A stretch of 6,098 nucleotides of DNA, from the NCBI GenBank assembly GCA_020629595.1, contig JAHDDA010000114.1, positions 1-6,098 on the forward strand, read 5' to 3'. A program made the position numbers and the translations under genes. Source of the DNA: Chitinophagales bacterium (GTDB lineage: Bacteria; Bacteroidota; Bacteroidia; Chitinophagales; UBA2359). This document shows positions 1 to 5,504 of this stretch, one piece after another; position 1 is the first letter of the stretch; each line of letters opens with the position of its first letter. The notes beneath the pieces are model-generated. The model saw only the letters and a list, made by a program, of their open reading frames with translations, had not been told where the DNA came from and made no database searches.

Positions 1-1
1 T

Positions 2-127
2 GCTAAAGGAGAATGTGTTTATCAGGTTTTTAGTTTTAGACAAAACTATAATGGAAATGGTTTTGGAGAAACCTATCAACACAGTTCAGAAGAAGTACAA
101 AAAATACCTTGTGCCAATGTGAAATAA
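2..127 (+). CDS. C-terminal end of an unidentified protein (5' truncated)
   Basis: The window opens inside this gene; 41 codons remain before a TAA stop at 125-127. I do not recognise the protein. The visible tail is polar, with two cysteines (CVYQ near the left edge, PCANVK at the end) and a Gly/Asn/aromatic stretch (NYNGNGFGE), which would suit a secreted or surface protein, but that is a guess. The frame at 3-122 is also open. I prefer this one because many of its codons begin with G and few end in G, as expected for an AT-rich coding frame; the alternative has many codons ending in G and a TGA stop. A strong intrinsic terminator starts about 26 bases after the stop, which supports a real gene end here. 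Confidence 0.5.
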   Translation, partial: AKGECVYQVFSFRQNYNGNGFGETYQHSSEEVQKIPCANVK

Positions 128-153
128 ATAATTGGTTATAATAAAAATATTGG

Positions 154-191
154 AAAAGTCCTTGTGAAAAATATTTTGCAAGGGCTTTTTT
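154..191 (+). terminator. Intrinsic terminator after the truncated first gene
   Basis: AAAAGTCCTTG (154-164) pairs with CAAGGGCTTTT (179-189) over 11 positions with a single T-G pair. A few further weak A-T pairs inside shorten the loop to about AATA. The right arm runs straight into six T residues (186-191). This is a textbook factor-independent terminator, and it separates the first gene from the exosortase gene that follows. Confidence 0.85.
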
Positions 192-205
192 ATATAATAT
201 TGGAT

Positions 206-213
206 TATCTTTA
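206..213 (+). promoter_or_regulatory. Possible -7 box for the exosortase unit
   Basis: TATCTTTA lies 10 bases before the ATG at 224 and matches the Bacteroidota -7 pattern TAnnTTTG at all defined positions except the last. No clear TTG-type -33 element was found at the usual spacing; that position falls on the T-tract of the preceding terminator. If real, it gives a transcript that begins only a few bases before the start codon. The same octamer occurs at 2424 and 2472, and chance is not excluded in such AT-rich DNA. Confidence 0.35.
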
Positions 214-223
214 TAGTAATATT

Positions 224-799
224 ATGTCGAAAAAAAAGAAAAAAGAAAAAGCCAAAATACAAGTAAATAATAAGAAACAAAAAAAGTCTTTTTGGCAAAA
301 TAAAACCAACCAATTATTAATAAAATTTATAGCAATAATGCTCCTATTTTATATTATTTGGCCCACGCCATTTTTTCAAAATTATGTTGTATCGCCCATT
401 TCATTTTTATATGCACAAATAAGTGGTGTGCTATTAAGTTTAGTAGGCTATAATGTAAACGCAATTAAAAACTCATTAGTTAATCCCAACTTTGCCATTA
501 ATATTCAAAACGGTTGTGATGGAATTGAAGGGCTTGCTATTTTTTTTGCAGGAATATTAATTTTTCCAACCTCAATTAATAATAAGTTGAAAGGCGTTTT
601 ATTTGGAGCTTTATTTTTAGTAGTCTTAAATATATTTAGGATAATTACGCTTTTTTTGTTTAAAGTACACGCACCAAGCCTTTTTGATTTTATGCACGTA
701 ACCGTATGGCAAGTGTTGTTTATTGGCTTAACACTTTTTGCCCTTTTCTACTGGATAAATTGGACCAATAACCAACAACAAATAAATACAAATGCTTAA
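224..799 (+). CDS. Exosortase/archaeosortase family transpeptidase (XrtH-like small form)
   Basis: A 191-residue polytopic inner-membrane protein of the exosortase/archaeosortase family. These enzymes cut C-terminal sorting tails (PEP-CTERM type) of exported proteins, by analogy with sortases. The three family residues are present: Cys98 in the motif NGCDGIE (96-102), Arg139 in NIFRI, and His158 in MHVTVWQ. A very basic head (MSKKKKKEKAK, about 23 residues) precedes roughly five hydrophobic segments near 31-47, 56-75, 103-116, 122-147 and 160-179. The small size and the NGC-D-GIE motif resemble the exosortase H subgroup, but from memory alone I cannot separate that from other Bacteroidota types. 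I chose ATG 224. A GTG at 164 in the same frame would add 20 residues encoded by the preceding terminator hairpin and is unlikely. The gene overlaps the next by 8 bases, so the two are probably translationally coupled. Confidence 0.85.
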   Translation: MSKKKKKEKAKIQVNNKKQKKSFWQNKTNQLLIKFIAIMLLFYIIWPTPFFQNYVVSPISFLYAQISGVLLSLVGYNVNAIKNSLVNPNFAINIQNGCDGIEGLAIFFAGILIFPTSINNKLKGVLFGALFLVVLNIFRIITLFLFKVHAPSLFDFMHVTVWQVLFIGLTLFALFYWINWTNNQQQINTNA

Positions 800-1451
800 C
801 AACAACGCACTCTTAAAAAGAGCAGGAGCTTTATTGCTTTTATATTTGGTATTTGCCATTTTGTTTCAGGCAACACCGTTAAAAAGTGTGGTTACTAATT
901 ATGTATGTGGTGTTGGAAATATTTTTAATAGTACATTTTATGGTGGAGGCGAAATTAACTTTAGACCTATTGCAGATAATGAAAGAAAAGGAGAAAGAAT
1001 AAAAGAATATGAAGGCTACGATATGCTTGTAATACTTAAAAGTAAAAAGCAAATTGAAAAAGCAAAAAAAGATGCCAAAGCCAAAGGACAAAAACAAGTA
1101 AGAATAAAACCCATTCAATACGCAGAAAGTAGCTGGAACCAATTTGGAATTATTTTCACATTTTTTCTTTCTTTAGTTATAGTTACCCCCTTTTCAAGAA
1201 CAAGAAAAATAATTGTTGTAGTTGTAGGGTTTATAGTGTTAAGTTTATTTTTAGCAAGTAAATTTTGGTTTTCTTTAGGGGTAAAATACTTCAATTTTTA
1301 TGAACGCTTTCAAGCAGGTTTTCAAAACGAAATAGTTGTTTCTATAATTAACAGGATACATTTACTAATAGATTTTGCAGGATTCGGATTGTTGTTTGCA
1401 ACTGTGCTTTGGCTACTATTTGGAGCTAAGAAATTTATTAAAATATCCTAA
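792..1451 (+). CDS. Putative exosortase-associated membrane protein
   Basis: A 219-residue membrane protein starting 8 bases before the exosortase stop. One hydrophobic segment lies near 11-29. A soluble stretch of about 85 residues (31-117) follows, with a strongly basic patch (KSKKQIEKAKKDAKAKGQK, 83-101) and an aromatic/Gly-rich part (FNSTFYGGGEINFRPI). Three more hydrophobic segments follow near 118-135, 139-160 and 190-211, and the protein ends in a basic tail (GAKKFIKIS). It has no known catalytic motif that I can see. Exosortases are often encoded beside dedicated small membrane proteins (for example the exosortase H- or X-associated types), and the overlap makes this the likely partner. 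The assignment rests on context and layout, not on recognised sequence. It may help present substrates or act on the cleaved product. No convincing terminator follows within the 89 bases to the next gene. Confidence 0.6.
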   Translation: MLNNNALLKRAGALLLLYLVFAILFQATPLKSVVTNYVCGVGNIFNSTFYGGGEINFRPIADNERKGERIKEYEGYDMLVILKSKKQIEKAKKDAKAKGQKQVRIKPIQYAESSWNQFGIIFTFFLSLVIVTPFSRTRKIIVVVVGFIVLSLFLASKFWFSLGVKYFNFYERFQAGFQNEIVVSIINRIHLLIDFAGFGLLFATVLWLLFGAKKFIKIS

Positions 1452-1521
1452 AATATTAATAAATTTATAAAAGTTTTAACCTCAATTTTCGTACTTTTTT
1501 ACGCTATTTAAAAACTTGAAT

Positions 1522-1529
1522 TACTTTTG
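1522..1529 (+). promoter_or_regulatory. Probable Bacteroidota -7 box before the M23 peptidase gene
   Basis: TACTTTTG is an exact match to TAnnTTTG, the -7 element used by the primary sigma factor of Bacteroidota. It lies 11 bases before the ATG at 1541, so transcription would start only a few bases upstream of the start codon. The -33 region is a T-run (1495-1500), not a clear TTTG. No Shine-Dalgarno sequence is present. This is likely the main promoter of the peptidase-bactofilin-atpZ cluster. Confidence 0.55.
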
Positions 1530-1540
1530 CGAATTAAGTA

Positions 1541-2434
1541 ATGACAAACGAAGAAAATAGCAGTTGGCAAAACCTAATTGATAGGTTAAATATAAAATAC
1601 CGCTTGGTAGTATTAGATGATGCTACACTTGAAGAAAAGGTATCTTTCAAACTATCTAGAATGAATACTTATATGGCAATAAGTATTTTAGCCGTTTTTT
1701 GTGTTTTGTTAACCGTTTTTACAATTATTTATACTCCACTAAAACAATATATTCCAGGTTATCAAGATGTGAGTTTACGCAGAGATTTAATGGAATTAAA
1801 CACACAATCAAATGCATTGAATATGCAGGTGGAAAGCCAAGCAAGATATATTGATGCTTTTAGGCAAATGTTTAATTCAGAAACAAGTGCAGAACTATAT
1901 AACGAACCCAGCGAAAGTGCAGAAATAGACACAAGTAATAAAGATTACTCAAAAATAGAATTAGATAGTATTTCTGAAAATGAAGCAAAATTACGCCAAT
2001 CGGTAGAAAGAGAGATGACTTACACACTTTCGGGAAGTAAAAATGAAAAGGATAAATTGCTAAAAAACTACTTTACACCACCAATGGAAGGTTTTGTAAG
2101 TCAAAAGTTTGATCCCGACAATGAACACTTTGGTTTAGATATTGGTAGCCCCATAAAAGATGCACAAGTAATGGCAATTGCAGATGGTGTGGTAATTATG
2201 AGTGACTGGACTTTAGACACAGGACACGTTATTGCTATTCAACATTCTGATAATTTAATTTCCTTTTATAAACATAATGCCGTAACTTTGAAGAAAATTG
2301 GTAATTTTGTGAAAGCAGGTGATGCCATTGCAATTCTTGGTAATACAGGTGAACTGACGAGTGGACCTCATTTACACCTTGAATTATGGCATAATCAGAT
2401 ACCTGTTGATCCGTTAAATTACATATCTTTATAA
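1541..2434 (+). CDS. Membrane-anchored M23 family metallopeptidase (cell-wall endopeptidase)
   Basis: A 297-residue protein predicted to cleave peptide cross-bridges or stems in peptidoglycan. It has a cytoplasmic head of about 42 residues, one transmembrane segment (about 43-64), a linker with probable coiled-coil character (about 76-165, charged and rich in Gln, Glu and Asn), and a C-terminal LytM/M23 domain (about 183-294). All zinc and catalytic residues are present: H196 and D200 in HFGLD, H245 in FYKH, and H277/H279 in GPHLHLE. It should therefore be an active enzyme, unlike the degenerate EnvC-type activators. The membrane anchor plus linker would hold the domain in the periplasm. A bactofilin gene begins 54 bases downstream; M23 peptidases paired with bactofilins shape cells in several phyla (for example Csd1 with CcmA in Helicobacter), and a similar role is inferred here. 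The ATG at 1541 is backed by a -7 box just upstream. Confidence 0.9.
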   Translation: MTNEENSSWQNLIDRLNIKYRLVVLDDATLEEKVSFKLSRMNTYMAISILAVFCVLLTVFTIIYTPLKQYIPGYQDVSLRRDLMELNTQSNALNMQVESQARYIDAFRQMFNSETSAELYNEPSESAEIDTSNKDYSKIELDSISENEAKLRQSVEREMTYTLSGSKNEKDKLLKNYFTPPMEGFVSQKFDPDNEHFGLDIGSPIKDAQVMAIADGVVIMSDWTLDTGHVIAIQHSDNLISFYKHNAVTLKKIGNFVKAGDAIAILGNTGELTSGPHLHLELWHNQIPVDPLNYISL

Positions 2435-2471
2435 ACCTTAACATAAAATGCGCGCTCTATGTTAAATCTTT

Positions 2472-2479
2472 TATCTTTA
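2472..2479 (+). promoter_or_regulatory. Possible -7 box before the bactofilin gene
   Basis: TATCTTTA lies 9 bases before the ATG at 2489, a placement like that of the boxes before 224 and 1541. An identical octamer overlaps the end of the peptidase gene at 2424-2431 and is an equally possible site, so which one works, if either, is open. No clear -33 element was found for either. Confidence 0.3.
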
Positions 2480-2488
2480 TTGAATTTC

Positions 2489-2959
2489 ATGTTTGGTGGT
2501 AACAAGAAAAAAGAAAAACAAAACACAAATTCATCTTTTTCAACACCAGCCCCTAATAATCGCAATACCAGCGGAAGTACTTCAAATATGAACCGTATTG
2601 GCAAAGGCACCACCATTGAAGGTGATATTGATGCCGAAGGTTCAATTCGTATTGAAGGTAGAATAAAAGGAAACTTAAACTGTAAAGCTAGAGTAATTAT
2701 TGGTGAAACAGGCGTAATTGAAGGCACAGTTACTTGCCAAGAAATGGAAGTAATGGGCAAGTTTAATGGAACACTTGATGTTAAAGACACACTAATTTTA
2801 CGTTCAACGGCTAAAGTAGAAGGAACAACAACCTACAATAAATTAATGGTTGATTCTGGTGCTGTTTTAAGTGGAACAGCTATTCACAGAGCTACCACAC
2901 AAAAAATGAATGTAAGCAATAAAACAAAGGTAGTTGAGCCAAAAGCCAAAGCAGTCTAA
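2489..2959 (+). CDS. Bactofilin family protein (polymer-forming cytoskeletal protein)
   Basis: Bactofilins are bacterial filament proteins that polymerise without nucleotide and often attach to the inner membrane, where they place cell-wall enzymes. From ATG 2489 the protein has 156 residues: a polar, low-complexity head of about 35 (MFGGNKKKEKQ, then Ser/Thr/Asn/Pro-rich), a right-handed beta-helix core of about 100 residues (near 36-131) and a basic tail ending KAKAV. The core shows the regular turn-forming Gly pattern of the family, as in IGKGTTIEGDIDAEGSI, RIEGRIKGNL and IIGETGVIEGTV. I chose ATG 2489 because bactofilins of this phylum commonly begin MFG or MF with lysines; an in-frame ATG at 2459 would add ten mostly hydrophobic residues (MLNLLSLLNF), which could alternatively be a membrane-targeting head. 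Upstream is the M23 peptidase, its likely functional partner. The 3' end overlaps atpZ by 26 bases. Confidence 0.88.
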   Translation: MFGGNKKKEKQNTNSSFSTPAPNNRNTSGSTSNMNRIGKGTTIEGDIDAEGSIRIEGRIKGNLNCKARVIIGETGVIEGTVTCQEMEVMGKFNGTLDVKDTLILRSTAKVEGTTTYNKLMVDSGAVLSGTAIHRATTQKMNVSNKTKVVEPKAKAV

Positions 2960-3161
2960 AAAAAAGAAACCGCTTAATAATAAAGCCCTAAAATACTCAA
3001 ATATGGGCTTTCAATTACTAGCAGCCATAATCATAGGTGTTTTAATTGGTAAAAAAATAGATAGTTACTATGCCAATGAAACGCCCTATGCAACGGCAGC
3101 AGGTGCTTTATTTGGAATAATTGTTGGTTTTTACTCGGTACTAAAAGATTTACTTCTTTAA
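2934..3161 (+). CDS. atpZ: AtpZ/AtpI-family small membrane protein with TTG start
   Basis: A 75-residue protein with a lysine-rich head (residues 1-20), the sequence KYSNMGFQ, and two transmembrane helices (about 26-40 and 54-71) joined by a short loop (KKIDSYYANETPYAT). This is the layout of AtpZ, a small accessory protein of the F0F1 ATP synthase, linked in other bacteria to assembly of the membrane sector or Mg2+ supply. The start is odd. The codon just before TTG 2934 is an in-frame TAG (2931-2933), so a full-length product must begin at TTG. The only later ATG (3003) would remove the basic head and the KYSN residues that relatives normally keep. AAAGG (2926-2930) precedes the TTG by three bases, close for a ribosome site. 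Translation is probably coupled to the bactofilin, whose 3' end it overlaps. No atpI, atpB or atpE follows, which is unusual for this gene. Confidence 0.8.
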   Translation: MSQKPKQSKKKKPLNNKALKYSNMGFQLLAAIIIGVLIGKKIDSYYANETPYATAAGALFGIIVGFYSVLKDLLL

Positions 3162-3197
3162 TAACCCTAATGTAAGTTCGTCTAAAACCCAATATTT

Positions 3198-4124
3198 ATG
3201 AACACTAGAATACTTATTATTTTTGTTACCGTTCTAGTTTGTTCAATAATAGGTTTTGCTTCAATAAAATTACTTGGAGATTATGGTTGGTCAATTTTTA
3301 TTACTGCTCCCTTATTAATAGGTTTTTTACCTGCATTCTTATTAGGTAAAAGGCAAAAAATTACTAAAAATGACGCTTTTTCATTTAGCTTCTTAACATT
3401 GGGAATATCAGTTTTATGTCTTTTGGTATTTGCAATTGAGGGTTTAATATGTATTGTAATGGCTTCCCCATTAATTTTTCCATTAGTTTTTTTAGGGTCA
3501 TACCTTGGCTATAAACTTACTCAAAAAAATAAGATTAGCAATTCTGCCGTTTCTACTACCTTAATTTTTTTAAGTTTGCTTACAATGAGTTTCGACTCAG
3601 TTAATACTTCCAATAATTTAATACAAGTAAATACCACAATTTTAATAAACTCAAATATTGATAAAGTTTGGAATAATGTAGTAACATTTAATAAAATTGA
3701 TGAACCAAGCGATTGGATTTTTAAAACAGGGATTTCTTGCCCTGTAGATGCAACAATTATTGGAGAAGGAGTTGGGGCAATACGCTATTGTAATTTTACA
3801 ACAGGTAGTTTTGTAGAACCAATAACAAACTGGAATAAACCTAATTTACTACAATTTGATGTTGTAGAACAACCTATTCCAATGAATGAATTTAATCCAT
3901 TTTGGGAAATTCAACCACCACATTTAAAAGGTTATTTTTTATCTCAAAAAGGGCAATTTCATTTAGAGTCATTAAACGAAAACCAAACAAAGTTAGTTGG
4001 TACAACTTGGTATAAGCTAGATATTTACCCTCAAAGTTATTGGCAATTATGGTCAAATTTTATTATTCATAAAATACATAATAGAGTTTTGAACCATATC
4101 AAAAATCAATCAGAAAAAAATTAG
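3198..4124 (+). CDS. Multi-pass membrane protein with C-terminal SRPBCC-like domain
   Basis: A 308-residue protein. The N-terminal part is membrane-embedded, with hydrophobic segments near 4-24, 32-50, 63-83, 84-105 and 119-132. The C-terminal half (about 141-303) reads like an SRPBCC (START/polyketide cyclase-like) fold: an opening strand VNTTILINSNIDKVWNNVVTF, typical of the family (a strand followed by 'x-x-VW' and a helix), a middle with GAIRYCNFTTGSFVEPITNW, the strand TKLVGTTWYKLDIYP, and a long closing helix SYWQLWSNFIIHKIHNRVLNHIKN. SRPBCC domains bind hydrophobic ligands in a deep cavity; the ligand and role here are unknown. It begins 36 bases after atpZ with no clear terminator between, so it may be read through from that unit. 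Its DNA looks more AT-rich in places than its neighbours (3601-3660 has 11 G/C in 60), which could mean a later insertion. The ATG is the first in frame and no Shine-Dalgarno site is visible. Confidence 0.7.
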   Translation: MNTRILIIFVTVLVCSIIGFASIKLLGDYGWSIFITAPLLIGFLPAFLLGKRQKITKNDAFSFSFLTLGISVLCLLVFAIEGLICIVMASPLIFPLVFLGSYLGYKLTQKNKISNSAVSTTLIFLSLLTMSFDSVNTSNNLIQVNTTILINSNIDKVWNNVVTFNKIDEPSDWIFKTGISCPVDATIIGEGVGAIRYCNFTTGSFVEPITNWNKPNLLQFDVVEQPIPMNEFNPFWEIQPPHLKGYFLSQKGQFHLESLNENQTKLVGTTWYKLDIYPQSYWQLWSNFIIHKIHNRVLNHIKNQSEKN

Positions 4125-4335
4125 TGAGTTTAAATTATTTACTGTTTAATGTAAAATCAATGAACGCTTACAAACGCCATTCAACCTAAATATGTTCAGT
4201 AAATTTGTTAAAAAGGGCTTTTTCAATGCTAAATACCCATAGTGGAATACCATTTGTATATGTAATGTAGTTTATTTTAAAACAAATTCCTTATATTAGA
4301 TTTTCTTTTTAATGATAGAATAAAACAAAGCAAAT

Positions 4336-5400
4336 ATGAGATTGAGACATTTACCTGTTTATTCATTGCTTATTTTGATAGTGTTAAGTGCTTTTAATCA
4401 AAAAGCCGAAGCACAAGATATACACTTTTCACAGTATTACGCATCGCCTGTAACACTAAACCCAGCCTTAACTGGTTTAATGGATGGTTGTTATAGAGGA
4501 GCTTTGAATTACCGTAATCAATATCCACAATTATACAACACCTATTCTACGGTAGCCGCTTCATTTGATGCCGCTTTACTGAAGGGTGATTCTAGATTAC
4601 CAGGTTTTATAGGTGCAGGAATTTGGATGTACAACGATAGACAAGGAGATGGACCTTTAAACGACTTTTCAATTCATGGCTTGTTGGCTTATCACGCCGA
4701 TATTTCTGGAGATGGTAAATACTTATTTTCAATTGGCTCTTCTTTTGGTTGGAATCAAAAATCAATTGATGTTTCTAATTTATTATTCAATGAACAACAA
4801 GTAGGGCAGGTTTTAGACCCAGCAGCAAGCAATGGTGAACCAATAGAACAACAACGTTTCAATAACTTTAATGCTTCGGTAGGAACAAGTGTTTCTATTT
4901 CTGTAAACGAAGATTTAGGATTATTAGGTGGTTTCGCAATTTACAATTTACTTACACCAACCGAAACTTTTTTAAATGACGTTGACAATAGTTTAGGAAT
5001 GCGTTTCTTAGGTCATTTTAGTGCAAGATATTTTGTAAATGAGCAACTTATTATAACACCACGTGCTATTTATATGCAACAAACTGGTGCAGCAACTTAT
5101 ATAGTTGGTACATCAGTTGGCTATGTTATAAACAACAACCGTAGAGGATACGGAAGTTCTAATAGAAGTTCTGCCTTATATGGTGGTTTATCTTACCGTT
5201 GGGCAGATGCCATTATTTTAACAGCAGGTTTCCAAATTAATGAACTTAAATTAGGTTTATCTTACGATGTAAATGTTTCGAGTTTACGTGTAGCCTCTAA
5301 TGGTATTGGTGGTATGGAATTTTCTTTGGTTTATGAAAAGAAATGCTACAACAACCCACGTAATAGAAATGCACCTCCTGTAAATTGTCCTCGTTTCTAA
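4336..5400 (+). CDS. PorP/SprF family type IX secretion system outer-membrane protein
   Basis: A 354-residue protein with a signal peptide (about 1-26, cut after AEA before QDIHFSQ). Right after it comes the family signature DIHFSQYYASPVTLNPALTG. The body is a predicted outer-membrane beta-barrel with alternating aromatic/polar strands (for example GAGIWMYNDRQGDG and SSALYGGLSYRWADAIILTAGFQ), and the C terminus ends VNCPRF, as many relatives do. PorP/SprF proteins of Bacteroidota work with the type IX secretion system; SprF is needed for surface delivery of the SprB gliding adhesin, and paralogues usually sit next to genes for large secreted proteins with type B C-terminal sorting domains. 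No such partner is in this window: the gene has 211 non-coding bases ahead and its own terminator behind. It is therefore a stand-alone paralogue or one whose partner is elsewhere. The length is typical of the family and the reading frame is intact. Confidence 0.92.
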   Translation: MRLRHLPVYSLLILIVLSAFNQKAEAQDIHFSQYYASPVTLNPALTGLMDGCYRGALNYRNQYPQLYNTYSTVAASFDAALLKGDSRLPGFIGAGIWMYNDRQGDGPLNDFSIHGLLAYHADISGDGKYLFSIGSSFGWNQKSIDVSNLLFNEQQVGQVLDPAASNGEPIEQQRFNNFNASVGTSVSISVNEDLGLLGGFAIYNLLTPTETFLNDVDNSLGMRFLGHFSARYFVNEQLIITPRAIYMQQTGAATYIVGTSVGYVINNNRRGYGSSNRSSALYGGLSYRWADAIILTAGFQINELKLGLSYDVNVSSLRVASNGIGGMEFSLVYEKKCYNNPRNRNAPPVNCPRF

Positions 5401-5419
5401 AACTTTAAAACATAAAACT

Positions 5420-5461
5420 AAAGCCTCAATATTGATAAAATATTGGGGCTTTTTGTTTTTT
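5420..5461 (+). terminator. Strong intrinsic terminator after the PorP/SprF gene
   Basis: AAAGCCTCAATATT (5420-5433) pairs with AATATTGGGGCTTT (5439-5452) over 14 positions with one T-G pair and a five-base loop (GATAA). T-rich sequence follows (5450-5454, then 5456-5461). On the other strand the same hairpin is followed by a weaker T-rich stretch, so it may also end transcripts of the convergent metH gene, whose stop is 44 bases away. Confidence 0.9.
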
Positions 5462-5504
5462 CAAGTATTTGTAACATCAGGCAGGTAGCAAACACAGATT
5501 AAAT

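Noticed and set aside
879..1142. 87-residue open frame on the minus strand inside the exosortase-partner gene
   Set aside because: It is a shadow of the coding strand: low-complexity Phe/Tyr/Ile/Ser sequence produced by the complement of Lys/Glu-rich codons.
2419..2790. 123-residue minus-strand open frame opposite the bactofilin gene
   Set aside because: The regular Ser/Pro/Ile pattern is the complement of the Gly/Thr/Glu beta-helix repeats; the plus strand has a clear family match.
2940..2970. Programmed frameshift joining bactofilin to AtpZ at the A-rich run
   Set aside because: The run of A residues begins at the last base of the bactofilin stop codon, so slippage there would come too late; coupled re-initiation at TTG is simpler.
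4210..4223. AAAAA-GGGC-TTTTT palindrome as a terminator for the SRPBCC gene
   Set aside because: The stem is five A-T pairs around a four-base loop, too weak to call, and it lies 86 bases after the stop. It may only resemble the right arms of the two real terminators, which also contain GGGCTTTTT.
4192..4242. Tiny open frame (MFSKFVKKGFFNAKYP) in the gap before the PorP/SprF gene
   Set aside because: Only 16 codons, no ribosome site, no recognisable motif; AT-rich DNA gives many such frames.
4125..4335. The 211-base gap between the SRPBCC and PorP/SprF genes as a regulatory or RNA region
   Set aside because: A TTTG at 4253-4256 with a loose TA-rich match about 16 bases on could be a promoter, but the fit is poor. 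No conserved RNA fold, repeat or gene remnant was recognised.
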